A stretch of DNA of 64,000 nt from Myoxocephalus aenaeus. Taxonomy: Eukaryota; Chordata; Actinopteri; Perciformes; Cottidae. Each line of letters opens with the position of its first letter. Within the stretch, counting starts at the first letter, position 1. The stretch spans positions 422,001 through 486,000 of the forward strand of contig JBAMJR010000240.1 in assembly GCA_038501785.1 (NCBI GenBank), written 5' to 3'. The position numbers were made by a program, and so were the translations under genes. Positions 36,772 to 49,800 of this stretch are shown one piece after another. The notes under the pieces were generated by a model that was not told the origin of the DNA, ran no database searches, and worked only from the letters and a program-made list of their open reading frames with translations.

Positions 36772-39700
36772 TTAAGACCCAATAGGCTGCATCACCTCTT
36801 CCAGCATCAACTCAAAGTCATCTGGTCCGTGGTGGTTTGCTCCAGGTTGAATGTTCAGAACTACGTTTGGCGCTGGTTCACATTCTGAAAGAACACGGAA
36901 GAGATGGAGGTCAAAGGCAAAATGGGGGACATTCTTTAAAACTTCCTTCCCTTATCTTATTGTATGCCCACTTTCTCTGCTCTCCTTCTCTCTCTGTCCA
37001 GTTGTCCCAAATCTTCTCCCTTTCTCTCTGTCTTTTCTCTCTCTCATTCATGCTGCCAGCTGATATTGCCCCTCTTCTCGAACCCCACCGTATTATCCCC
37101 CCCCTCCCCGTCTCTGTGGTGCCGGCTGTTTCACAAGTACGGTCTTGACCTTGACAGCTCCCAGTCTGTGGCGTCTAATCTCTTGCTCTGATACACTATC
37201 TCTTTACCATGCTAATGGGCCTGCCCACCCGCCTGCATGTGTCTATGCCATCAGCACTTTATCAAAGACTCCGGAGAACAGAGAGAGAGACAGATTAGGG
37301 AGACATATACACACATACACAGAGACGTAAGCTGCCGTGTGTGTGTGTGTGTGTGTGTGTGTGTACAACAGGAAAGTGAGAGAGGGTGAGAGAGATGCAT
37401 TTGAAACCAGAAGAGTGGAGGCAGCGCAAGAGAGAGAGGGGTGTAAAGAGGAGTACCACCAATGTGGTGTAGGCAGATTATAAGTGAGAGGGAGCAAGAG
37501 CCTGTCTAAGGGGAAATGAGAGCAATTAGCTGACACTGACACACACAGACACACACACACACACACACACGCTCTATACTACAAGGTGACCTATGCTATA
37601 CTTTGGTCACGAACTTCAAATGCTGTTCGCAGTTTCCCCAGACAGACATACATCGGTTTCTGCTGCCTCTCCAGACATGCACACTGACACTACTATTGGG
37701 AGCTGACCCTGAACTATTAAAACCTCTGATGCAGAAATCACACCTAAAAAGGATGTGGGAACAATTAGGAAATCCATTCCGGAATGCGCGCACACAGAAA
37801 GATTTACATAAACACACACATTTATCCAATAACATGCTTGGCTGCAAAACATATCCATCTTCTGTATGTAATCAACAAGTGACTTCACTGTTGTTATAGT
37901 GTGTGTGTGTGTGTGTGTGTGTACGTACCGGACTTTGGTTCCCCGGTGAAGTGTGTATGAATGGCGTTTTTTAACTGCTCAGTGTATCTGAGGACGCCTG
38001 CCAGAGGAACCCTGGGATCACCGCTGTATGCCGTCAGCAGAATCGATGGGTAGCACTAGCTCACAGAATCACACACACACACACACACACACACACTCCG
38101 ATTGAATCACATAATGCAATCTTAATCACAGCAGAAACAGAAAAACAACAACAAAATTGCATTCCAAAAGGCATTTCTACAGCCAATGCACACTACATTC
38201 TTTGTGGTTTCACGCTCTTCCTCTCCATACCTGAGGGGTAATGTTGTGAAGGGGACAGTAGGAGGAGATGGTGAGTCTATGTTTTGGGTTTCCTACTGGG
38301 TTCCCCCATTCTTCTCTATCCTCCAAAGTTAGAGGCAGGCTGGGATCCTCCATAGTTCCCAACACATCCAGGAAAGGAGCCTGACCACAGGAATAGAGAT
38401 GTCTTTGGATGTGTGTACACCTGAGTGTGAGGAGACTGTCCTTCAATTTATATTTAACTCTTAAACATTGGCAAACTCCTTCTTGTTAAAGTGTTCTTGA
38501 GGAAGACACAGAGTCCTTAACATTCTTACAAAGAATAACACTAAAAGCTGCACACTCCAGGACGCAAGGACACCATTCTCAGGTGATTTAACAGCTTACC
38601 TGCAGCGTAACAGCCCGCATCAAGTGTGGGTGTCTGTTGCACAGCGCTCCCACTGGCACAGCCCCAGCACTGCAGGCAGTGAGGGCAGTGAGTGAAGGAG
38701 ATGAGGCTCCTAAAGAGAAGAGGTGATGGAGACAGGCTTGGAGGTCCTCCACCCCTCTCTGCTTCCCCTCGACACGAGCTTGTCTTTGCCAGAACAGGCC
38801 GCGCTCTCCTCCACCTCTAGAAGTTGTAAATGACAAAGATTCACTTCAACACAGAAGTTGGAATTCCAGACTTAATTAGCCCTCACAGACAATTTCAAGC
38901 AATTTCCTGCCACACAACATCAATACACAATCAATACAAGCACAGGTATTACTTACATTAAGCATGCCTCTTATCACTAAATAACCTGCTGAGCCAGTCA
39001 GGTTGCTTTATAGGCTGTTGGAGAGCAAATACGTTACCTGATGTGGCAGTAGGCCAGAGTCCAGCCCTGCTCCAGCAGCAGCCTTTTCTCTGGGCAGAAC
39101 TCCATGTTGAGATCTCTGCCATAAGCTCCGTAGACATGGACTAGTAGTGGCCCCTGACGCAAACTCTCCACAGGATTCGAATGAAACAGTGTCACCGGCA
39201 CCAATGTACCATCCTACAGAGGAGAGGCAGAGATGAGTAGACGTCCCAAAGTGTTAAATTATCTTGAAAAAAAGTCACCGGCCCTTCTATGTTGAGTTCT
39301 ACGTATATATGTGTGCATGACTGAATGTGTACTATTGAGGTCTTCTATCTTTGGTGACTAAAAAAAGCTTCATCAGTGGACACGTGAGCCTCAAGACAAA
39401 ATGCTTACCTCCCTGCCGATAGTGTTTCAGTGTGTGTGTGCATGCATCTTTTATATCAAGTGTTCTCACTTGGTTGCAGGCCTCTAAGCGTGTGGTGGTA
39501 TAATTTCCCTGGCTCTCTGGGGAGGTCCCATCTTTGGTGCCTGACAAAAGTAGCCCGTCCTCAGGGTATAGACAGTAGGGCACCGGGAAGTGGACTGGAG
39601 ATGAAATCAAGAACTCAAACACACTGCGTTGGTCTGCCACACCTGGTTTCTTGGTCTGGATGGCACAGGCCCAGGAGGGGAGCTTGGGAGTACAGAAATA

Positions 39701-42700
39701 TAAGAGTGTAAGACATTAATACATAAAAGCAAGATATGTGTAGATTTGACCAAGTGTATATTTCATGTATTGTCTCTGTATATTGCTGTGTGGAATCTGC
39801 ACTAGCTGTGAAAACAAAATCTCCCTCTGGGACTTTAAAGACTATCTAAAAATATAAAGCAATCCAACAGAAAAACAAGGAGAAAGCAAGAAAATAAAGA
39901 AAGGAAAATGGTAAAGATGCAAGTAAGACATGACTAACAGCAAGATTGCCAGCACGGAAGTAAGTATTCAGTCACACTGACCTGTACAGTGTATGCCTCC
40001 CTGGGATGGGTCAGCGGGACCACGACCAGGATGAGCTCACCGGCTGGTGTTCTCGCAACTACCACACAGTGGTCGCCGACCACATCCATGTCTTTGATTG
40101 CAGTGCCAGGGCCGGGGACAAACAAAGGCTCCCATGAGCCCATGTGTGGCTCTGAGAGAGGGGCCTGCGCAACCTAGTTTTTTTCATTTTAAAATTAAAA
40201 CATTGAATATTTATTGTAATGGAAATTTAATTAACCTTATCAATCTCCTTTAGAGAAAACAAATGCGATGTGAAACCCTTAAATGCATTTATTAAACAGA
40301 AACTTGTAATAATTCAATTGAATGGGCAGAGCTCGTCACCACAGATGGTTCGGAGGTCTGACCAGGAAAAATAGTTCAACATGAGTTTTATACATCAACA
40401 ATTATTATTGAAATGTTTGCCCTTTCCCCCTCCCCCCCTGCTCCTCCTCGCAGTGTCCTCCTTCCCTCCAGACAAGCCTTGATGCTGTCTGGAGGATGTT
40501 GTTTGGCTGCGGCCCTGAGAGCAAGAGTGAGAGGCACAGAAAGAAAACAAAACGAAAAGAACAAAAACAATACCGAAATCAACCTGTTATTGCTTCACAC
40601 GGATGGCGCCGATGAGACTGGGTCAAGATGAACTGAACTCTCCTCTCAGAGTTCAGCTACACATTTAAGAATAAAGCACTTATGATAAATTTCCACCACA
40701 TTTATCAGCATGTTTTTCTCCATCCAAAATTCCAGTGAACAACAGTAAACGAGGCTTAAAGGGTGCCAACATACAGAAACCTTTTTTTAATTTTTTATAT
40801 TGTAACTTCTGAAACACCGTTTCCACGTTGTATTTATGTGAAATGTATGCACCCTCTAAACAGTGTATAAACTCTACCTGATATTCTTGTCCAGGCCCCG
40901 TATTAGTCAGTATAATCAGACACTTTCTCCAGTGCTCCACGTGGTACAGGAGGTCCAGCTGGCGGGGCTGAACCAGGAAGGGCTCTAAATGGGACGCTGT
41001 TGTATCAATTAGCAGCACCTCTGAACTGGTCCTGCTGCTGCAGTTGATGCTCAGTATCTGTCTGTCTCTTGAAAGGGCGACCTCCACAAACACACTGGGG
41101 AGATGGCAGTATGTCAATTAGAGATGCTGTGGGAGCAGAGGCAGCATATATGTAACATTACCTACACTTACTCAGGATGCGTTTCCTCATACACAGAAGT
41201 TATCCCGCTTCCACTGGAGGTCAAGTCCAGCCGAAACGCTCTGCTGCAGCGTAGATCCTCCATAGTTGTGTAAAACAGGACCTCGTCTGTGGCCCACTCT
41301 TCACACATGCAGACACAAAAGTATCCTTTAATTTTAGCCAGGGCACTATTACCTCAAGCTATTTAAAACGATTTAAAACGTACCAAAGCTCAATACTTTA
41401 TCCAGTGTGAATACAACTTGTGGGGGATCCAGAGGTCTCATCCCAAGTCTCACAACCACACACCTGGATTGTCACAGGACACTCATCAGAATCAGAACTA
41501 ATTATTGCAAAGTACGTTACACATTAAAGGAATTTGACTTGGTGAAAGGTGCATAGCAATAAACCCTAAACACAGTGCAATAATAACTCATCCACCAATT
41601 TTTGAAAATTTGCCAGTTAAAGAAAAACTGCTTCTGATGAAAGGATATTTTGTGTGTATATTTCACCTCGGCTCTTCTCTGTGAGTAGTTTTTAGTGTTG
41701 CAGCCAGATGCTTCTCCTGTGGGGACAGACGTATTCTCTGGACAGTCCACTGAATCCTCTGCTTCCTCTCTTCATTATCAAGTCCAGTCTCCTCCTCCTT
41801 TCCAGAGACTTGTCCTAGACTTAGCACCTGTTCTGGCACCGGCTCACCTGCAAACGGGGAGAGGAAACTGAGCCAATCATAAAAGTTGGAATGACACCAT
41901 TTCTCATAATGGAACGCATTAAAATGTTGCAGATGCAGCCGTGGGGATAGGATTATATAAGATAACGGTAATGCAATTTTGTAATCTTGCTTTTGATTTG
42001 CCTCCTGTTCTCTTTAAAAGTGTTTTCAATTAAATCTCCATGGATGAATCTCCATGCAGGTTTCCCGTCCCCAATTATCTGGCTGTATGAATTGTTGGCA
42101 TTAGTAGTGAAGCTACATCCATGTTTTCGGCTTACTCTGTCTCTGGTCCGTTCTGTAGATGCCATCACTCTCAATGAAATACTCATGGTGATGACCGCAG
42201 ACCTGTGTCAAGAGAATTCACAGTGGAACCAAAAGGCTGAATGTGCGTGTCCTTTACAACTGAGGTTATATATTCAAAATCATTACGAAATGGTTGGAAG
42301 CTGAGGCAGAGGGCCGGGCCTTACCGGTGAGTGATCAGGTACGTTGGAGAACCTGTGGTACGTCGCCTTCAGTCTCCTGTTGAAATACTTCTGCAAGTCC
42401 TTGTACCTATCAAGTCCAGAGCTGACATGATCAATTGATGAGTTTGAAGTGTCCTGGAATAGAACGACGTTATAAATTATGGAGAGACTTTTTCACACTT
42501 TAACATTTACAAATCACAAGGGCCATTACTGTTCAAGTATGTGTATCCTGTGCTGGAGCAAGATACTTCAAGTCTAAATAAGATGAGTATAACGTATGTT
42601 TTTCTAATATATACACATTGCTGATTTTTTTTTAAGTGTAAGCTAATGCAGCTTAATGAAGCCTGCCTATGTGAAACATGTTATTGTTGGATGTTAGAGT

Positions 42701-43218
42701 ACTAAACAATGGTAGTTTTCACTATCGCTAAATGCACTGATTGCAAGATACCTAAATTATTCCCTAGTGTGTCTGTTGGTTGTACATCCTTGATTTGGTA
42801 GGGTGGTGTCATGACGTACTTTCCAGTCAACAACTACCCCTTAGTATTATACCATAATAGCACTACTGTATTATTAATTCCCGGTAGCTTATTTCCGCGT
42901 GAGTGCAGTGAGCCACATCCAATGGTGCTGGATTTCAGCCCTGTGCCCTCATCTGTGGCTCAGTACAAGACTAGTTTTGTCCGCCTGGTAAAAAAAGACA
43001 CCGTGTTGAATAACGTATGAGTTGACGATATTGATGAGGCAGCAGAACGGTTGGTAATCTCACACCGAGCCTAAAGGTGTGCAGAAACAGCAGCCCTGAC
43101 GTCAACTGAACACCCTTACCGACGTGCAGCAACGTTGGACGGACAGCGAGAAACTCCCAAAACGCTCCCAAAACCGTAACCGAGCCGGTGAGCGCAACAG
43201 AGAGGAGAGAATGGCCAT
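36772..43218 (-). CDS. prepl: Prolyl endopeptidase-like serine hydrolase
   Basis: Fourteen coding exons in transcript order: 43218-43120, 42453-42325, 42202-42136, 41847-41667, 41463-41384, 41298-41172, 41094-40878, 40173-39982, 39682-39470, 39213-39038, 38816-38600, 38380-38231, 38055-37929, 36884-36772. All junctions are GT-AG and in frame; 695 residues (human long form 727). PREPL belongs to the prolyl oligopeptidase family (S9): N-terminal beta-propeller, C-terminal alpha/beta hydrolase. It has esterase/thioesterase activity and is linked to neuromuscular function. The catalytic residues can be placed at Ser543 (TACSAGA), Asp629 (TAYSGDPRVPL) and His676 (QPGANHH). Conserved blocks include LLVHVYGAYG, GWTLAYCHIRGGGE and APFLDVLGTMED. 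The first exon encodes an Arg-rich, nearly acid-free leader (MAILSSLLRSPARLRFWERF) that looks like a mitochondrial presequence. The glycine after SAG in human (SAGG) is Ala here. Confidence 0.95.
36885..37928 (-). other. prepl: prepl last intron
   Basis: 1 kb intron before the final exon. It contains a short GT array at 37337-37364, a CA array at about 37538-37570 and pyrimidine-rich stretches. The GT array at 37899-37922 abuts the exon 13 donor, only a few bases from it. No other exon seen. Confidence 0.7.
39764..39840 (+). repeat. Possible retrotransposon 3'-end fragment
   Basis: The 'CTGTATATTGCTGTGTGGAA ... AAATCTCCCTCTGGGACTTT' stretch resembles the 'aatttccctctgggattaataaag' end seen in fish LINE 3' UTRs. 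Diverged and short; weak call. It lies in a prepl intron. Confidence 0.3.
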
Positions 43219-43840
43219 TACAAAGCCTTAATTTAGGTTCATCATCTAGCGTTAAGTGCACGCGCACTAGCTGCGATTATGTGGTTTTAAGAAGCCAACT
43301 GTCACTGCCTGGTTAGGCAGTTAACTAGTATCGGCCATCACGACAAAAATGACCCTTTACACGTTTCAAATGATAAATAAGCATCGCATTTCATTATAAA
43401 TATTTATTGTTTCGTTAATTAATCGACCCATCCGGCAGTCGGCGAACCGTTGACAGTTGGGCGAACGAATTCTGTACACGTGCATGATTTCCTAAACAAA
43501 GCCCACTGTGGATGACGTAGCGGGCGAAGACAGACAAAAGTAATCAAATTCAGACGCGCGCCACCGTCGGTTTGGAGGGGACAATCCGGGATTGTTGTTT
43601 CGATAATCCATTGCTATGCCTCGAACGCCAAAAGTGTACGGAAGTAGCATGTTTCCATTGTGGGTGTAACAGGTGATTACAGTCAAGCGTATCTGCGACC
43701 ATTTCCGCCTTCGGAGTTGTTTTGAGGGAGAAAAAAAAACGTTATTTTTGTACAACCACATTTCTACCGATAACTGTGAAAACCCTACACCCGGCACATT
43801 TGTTTACAGGTTTATTCCCGCCCACATCTTCGAAGATAAA
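43219..43840. promoter_or_regulatory. Shared bidirectional promoter of prepl and camkmt
   Basis: Only 622 bases separate the two start codons, which point away from each other. The interval holds both 5' UTRs and the promoter. Visible elements are an E-box CACGTG at 43477-43482, a CRE-like GATGACGTAGC at about 43512-43522, and raised CpG content from 43,090 to 43,620. No TATA box was seen. Head-to-head PREPL/CAMKMT is also the human arrangement. Transcription starts are not fixed. Confidence 0.7.
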
Positions 43841-44693
43841 ATGGAGAGGGACTCAAACGGTACTGCAGAAACGACCGAGCCGGCTTCGCCTTTGAGGAAA
43901 AATATTAATCAAGACACCTGCGCAGCTAATTCCCACAGCTCCCTGGTTGAAACCTGTGGTACTCCTGATGTTGCAAGGGCCAGGTGGACTCTACTGAGAC
44001 AGGTATTGTTATCCTCAAAAGAGGAAAGCACAAACCTCATGTGGCTTTAGACTATTTGTGCGTGCATGTTTTACAAAAATGTGTTGAATGTTCAACATAA
44101 AATGCCTTGTTGAGCATTTCTCGTTTTTGTTCATCCGTTAGAATATCTGTCCCTCATTATGAGGGTGATGGGAACACATTGTAGTAGGCTTTCTCCCTGT
44201 CATGTTTCTTCCCTAATAGTTTTTATTCAAACTCAAGATGGGAAAAATATTGACAGGGACATTGCCTATATGTAATATAACAGTATTAGTCTGTTACATA
44301 GAATAGCAGTTTGTTTGTTAAGCAATATTGGTTCATTAGTACACTGATCTGCTTTGGCATGTAGTATAACTTGAATCCTTACCTTCTGTAATTTGTATTA
44401 ATGAGTAATTGTATAACAATACATTCCAGCTTTACAGTTTATTTGTCTCTAGTAAGAATCTATCTCTCTCGCTCTCTGGCCACAGATTATGATTAGCATT
44501 ACATGTACAAGAACCTTCTACAAGTAAGAGCAGGAGCTGCACAAGTAGGGCTTGTGCTTTTTCCCATAGATGGGCATTACACAGGCATTACACTCGGGTG
44601 ACAGGAAAAGCTCCCTCCAATGGGGCCGTCTTGCATTCTGCATTTCTTCCTCTTGGCGCAGCAATGTCCTTTATATGGGGACTACCAGAATAC

Positions 44694-44727
<34 letters not shown>

Positions 44728-45811
44728 GCTGTAAGAAAGAAAGGAAAAAAAGAACTACTACTATATATAATGTAAATGAGTTCTGTTTTTTTTAACAGTT
44801 AATGATGAAAAGATGCAAATTCATTCTGTACGTTATGTTTAAAGTAGCCTTTCATTCAATTAATCTCAGGTAAACATGACTTTGTTATTGAACTTCTGGA
44901 CGAATCAGAAATGTAAAATTTGTCCAAAATGTCTTTCTCCTCCATTGCTTGTCACGGTCGTCCCAAAGGACCTCTTGTCTATTTGAAATAAAACCTCACA
45001 CTGTCAAAACAGGAAAACATGATTAATTCGGTGAATGCTGAGACTTTACAGCTAATGAGAATATTTACCAGCTCTTTTGTGGAAATTTAAATCCAATAAC
45101 TCCCCTTTCTTTCCACTCCCGACTCTCACAGGTGTTGCGTCAGAAGCAGGCGGACACTCCAGAGGTCAAACAGGTGTCTGTTCGCAGGTTCGCAACGTTT
45201 GACCTTTTCAGCAGGAAAAGGCTTCTGACACAAGACTCCAGTGATAACTCAGATGACGTCTGGGTGGAGTACAGAAGTGTCTACTTTCCCGAATACAGTG
45301 CCTTGCTCAGGTACAGACACTTGAATGGACGCACATAAGGCTCTAGTTTCATGCAGGCACAGATCAAACATGGTGACAGTGCACCACGAGGAGTTGTTTC
45401 ATGATACCACATCAGACTAGTAAAAGTCAGTATTTGAACCCTTTCCAGGTTTATACAGTGTCATTATGTAAATGAGCAGATGGTGATAACATCACCTGAT
45501 CACATCTAGAATCTTTTGTTTGTTTTTAATCTAATCTCAAATGTAAAAAATGTTGACAAATTGAATTAAGCAAAAAAAAAAAAAAGTCTCTACACTCTAC
45601 AACTCAGTATTGTCAATGTTTTAGAGTCACTTTTTGGCATATTTCCTTTTGGAACAATGCCAAAGATTATTTGTCTTGCTTTGCGAAAGTACAATATAGT
45701 ATTCTTCCAAACTGCTGTGTGATCCTCTATTTGTTGGGTCTTTTAGGGATAACCTGGGCCCTATCAGAGTTAATGAAGTGCTCAAAAGTTTTGACAACAC
45801 CGGTAATGTCT
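43841..45811 (+). CDS. camkmt: Calmodulin-lysine N-methyltransferase, N-terminal part (gene continues beyond the window)
   Basis: Three coding exons: 43841-44002, 45132-45310, 45747-45811, together 135 codons plus one base. The enzyme trimethylates a lysine of calmodulin (Lys115 in mature numbering) using S-adenosylmethionine. Recognisable against the human protein: ARWTLLRQVL across the exon 1-2 junction, VSVRRFATFDLF, VEYRSVYFPEYSALLR, and VNEVLKSFDNTGNV. The variable N-terminus before ARWTLLRQ is Ser/Thr-rich and not conserved. The S-adenosylmethionine-binding core lies in later exons that I could not find here. The human gene is very long, so a distant exon 4 is expected. Confidence 0.9.
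44003..45131 (+). other. camkmt: camkmt intron 1
   Basis: 1.1 kb without a recognisable exon. Contains a GATA array at 44694-44726. Confidence 0.6.
44694..44726. repeat. (GATA)n microsatellite, 8 units
   Basis: Tetranucleotide GATA array in camkmt intron 1. Confidence 0.95.
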
Positions 45812-45931
45812 GTAAGTACATATTTTATCTTACTACTAGAAGGCATTGTGTTTGTAATATGTTTGTGTGTATGTGATTATTTTGAGTGAGTTTGCTTTAC
45901 TTGCACTACTCCCTGGATTTGATCCCAGTCT

Positions 45932-45932
<1 letters not shown>

Positions 45933-45990
<58 letters not shown>
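45933..45990. repeat. (AC)n microsatellite, 29 units
   Basis: Uninterrupted AC array directly before a DNA transposon fragment. Confidence 0.95.
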
Positions 45991-45992
<2 letters not shown>

Positions 45993-45994
45993 TG

Positions 45995-46272
<278 letters not shown>

Positions 46273-46734
46273 TTGGGTTTGCCTCATGCTGTTAGTGTTT
46301 GATTGAGGGTTTGATGCAGGATGTTTGATTCCATCTCTATGTCTCTTGTGTGGGTTCTTAAGCAGTTTACAACTACCTTCAAATGTCCTTTAGTGGAAAA
46401 TTGCCTGAAACACAAGAGCCTTGATTTCACCTTTATTCTGTCAAGTTTTTGTGAGGCATTTAGCTTGACTGAGTTTACTTCTATGTCTTTTTAGATCTAA
46501 TACATCTGAGATAAATGTTTTCCGTCCTGTCATAAATCGTGTCATGGAGGTATTTCAACCAGACATACATGACTCCTGTTTGCAAGAGTGAAACCAGTCC
46601 TGTCAGCTACACACACTATCTGTAATTTTTGGAACACTCCACTTAAGTAGTTTTCTTTATGAGATTACAGACACTTATTCTCTGTTATGAGTAATTGCAG
46701 TTGTATTTTTTTGCATTACCAATGTTAATTTGTA

Positions 46735-46810
46735 ACCTGTATACAATACAACTTTATTGTCCAACTTAGTGGAAATTTGTCTTTGGCTACACCTCAGTAG
46801 CAGCACATTG
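46735..46810 (-). repeat. Retrotransposon 3'-end fragment, minus orientation
   Basis: Contains 'ATACAACTTTATTGTCCAAC' then 'GTGGAAATTTGTCTTTGGCT'. The reverse complement gives 'AGACAAATTTCCAC ... GGACAATAAAGTTGTAT', the usual layout of a fish L2-type LINE 3' UTR end. Only the end is present. Confidence 0.5.
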
Positions 46811-49800
46811 CAACAACGACATGGATCAATAGAAACAACAACAAAAACACACATGTTAATACAATGATACAAATCTGATTTAGAAGTGGCCCCTTTGCAG
46901 TTATCATATACCTCTTTCTGTCTAGGTCAATGCAGGCATGTGATGGGTTATGCTAAAAGTCCTAGGCTAGTGTTAACCAGCCAGATGGCTGGAGTCAGGG
47001 TCAGAGGTGAAGGTTATGCCGAGGGCTACTTCATTGAACACTGGGATCAGACTATATAAGTCATGACATAGCTCTGTGGCGGCTCTCATTCCATCCTGCT
47101 GGAATGGATAATCCCTTTTCTCTACAAAGACACAATAGGATCAATAGTTTTTACTTTGTAGAGATAAAAATGGAGAAGTCATAATGTTTTTACCTCATGG
47201 CACTCTCACTGTGCTGTTTCTGATTTGAAGATTCCTCACTCCCTGTTTTTTCTTCATTCTCTTCCTCTTGTTTCTATAAAGTAGAAGCTAATATAAAGAT
47301 ATCCTCCCACATTTCTCTTTCCTCACACCAGACATTTCCTGACTGCTTGCAGTATACCCCCTCATCCCGCTTTCTCAATCTACCCCTCTTACCCTTTCTC
47401 CTCTTTCTTTCTTCCACCCCCTCCATCCCTCTTTCCTCCCAGCTGGAGTCGTGCTTGGCCAGATGGGTAACTGAGTTCCTGACTTGGCCGGTGGATTAGC
47501 ACAGCCGGAGATGAGAGCATAAAGGTGGGGAGAGGAGAAAGGGGGGAGATGGTGGGTGGGCATGCCAGAGGTGGAGTGTGTGCGTGTGTGGATATGTATG
47601 TGTGTGTGTGTCAGGAGTGGAGAGCCACTAGCAACGGGACCTCGTTCCTCAAACAATGAGCCAGCCATCTCCCTCCTGTTCTCCATCCCATGTTTGGGAC
47701 TAGTAATGCGTGAGATCAATTAGGATTGGTTGAGAGGAGGCTCTGAAAGGCCTAGAGGTGACCCTGTCAGAGCTCTGGGGGTATATTTTTGGGGATGGGA
47801 GTCAGATAGAAATCCCTCTAAATACACAAATGCACACACACCTGCTTATATCGGCTCCTCACAAAGATTTACAGCCATGCACTTCCCCACAGTCTTGCTA
47901 ATGAACACATATTCACGTCTTTGCCCACCATCACATCCTCTCCACCTTTCCTGCTATCTTGATAATCCCCCACCCCTGAGGTGTGGACAAGCCAAAATCC
48001 TAGGGGTCCTTGTCCTCCTGAATAGCAGGCTAAAAAGCCTGGCCGGATTAGTCCACTGCCTCCAAAATGTGTAGACTCAGCTTAGAATTGCTACCTCCTC
48101 CCAGCATGACCCTCTCACCCGGCTATTGTGTTTGTCCCACCACTGTGCACGTATGTGAACAATATGTTGTTTCTTAAGGTGACGATAAGCTGGAGTCAAT
48201 GGTTTTATTTCAAGACCAGAGGAGCTGACAAGGCGTCTCAATGAAAGTGTTTTAGGAAATGGAGTGTATCCTATGACATCATATCACTGAGGGGACTCAG
48301 GCAACATAGAGTTTTAAATGTGTGGATTATAGGGCACCTCTACCTAAATCTAATAAGCATTTTTTTTCTTTTTAGGAAAGATTCAAGCCCAAATGAAACC
48401 ATATTTAATGGAGTGTGTGTATAATTTACAGCCCATTGCCTAACAGTCTGTGCTGTACAGGGCATGCTCTTGTACAAATAACTATTTTCTTTAATGACTT
48501 TTCTGATGAGCAGGTTCAGATTATACGCAGTCTAATCGGGTCGGGTTTTGTTTTACTGCCGACTTGGGTCTCAGATCTATGTATCGATAAGTCTAATATC
48601 CAAGTGGATCTGAAAGGGATCCGAGCATTTTAGGTCGACAGCATTTCTGGTCTAATCATCCTCTGGTTTATTTGCATCAGGTTTGACTGCTCTTATCCCT
48701 TCTGATCCGCTCTGTCTGCAAAAGTATGCATATCAGATTGAGGTAAATTTTCTACGGGTGTGTTTTGGATTGGGTCCAACACTTTGGACCCACAAAGACC
48801 TCTACCAGAGGGCACATCCATCTGACAGGTGACTTTTTGTGATATAAATACTATATATAGTTACACAAAGCACCCCCTCTTGTGGTCATTTAAAAGTCGT
48901 GGAACGGCAGTTACATTTGTAACTGGTTGTATGTCGTCAATGAATAATTGGGCCTATTTCAGACTGGTCTTGATCACTTTGAACAATTTAAACTCTGAAC
49001 TTTCGACCTTCCTGGTTGTCTACCTGACAGTGGGGGCTTGTAATTTTAAGAGAGCTTTGTACGGCCGTTGCTTGGGGTTTTAGGGGTGCTTGTTTCCTGC
49101 TAGGGATCAGGATTTAAGGACACAATACAGGCCCTTGGGGTTAGGTGACCAAGAATGCATCTGGAGGTGTGTCATGTGTTTGAGAGGGTTTAGGAAGAGC
49201 TTGTTGACATTGCTGGGCTATTGGTAAAGGGGCTTGTTGGGTTGTGGGGTTACTAGTTTGGTTCATGTTGCAGGCAAAGGTCACATTGACATACAGGCAA
49301 ACATGATCTGCCCTCTACTGGAAGCCATAGAAGTAGTGGAGACTTCAGACTAATTTAGAGCATTGCTTTCCCTGTTCCTGCATCAGTGTGTGCATCTTTG
49401 TGTGGGTAATCAAGAGCCAAGCATCCTAATGAAGCCTAATAGAGCCTTCTTCACTACAGCTGTCATTGTCTGAATGGCTACTAGCCTTTCAGCCTCTCAG
49501 TCATCCCTATTATCTCCCACAGTCTTCACCTATCACCCCCACTGGTAAATGCTATAAGCCCTGAATACTTGAGTGTTATAAGGGAGAGCGGGGAGGGGGG
49601 TACTGGTTAGCTGGTCATTTCTGTGTCTCTCTCTGATGTTAGCTGTGTTATGGGACCGTTAGTGACAGAGAGGATAAATGTCACCATAGTTAACGTACCC
49701 TAACAAATAAGCAAGTCATCAATGTTCTCGACAGCCTTGTGTTCTTGTCACTTCCTGTAGCAGCTTTGGACAGGTGTGTGTTTGTGTTTTCTGTATCCAG

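Noticed and set aside
42971..43267. 98-codon minus-strand frame at the prepl 5' end
   Set aside because: The frame that splices to exon 2 of prepl is another one starting at 43218. The longer frame does not join any prepl exon.
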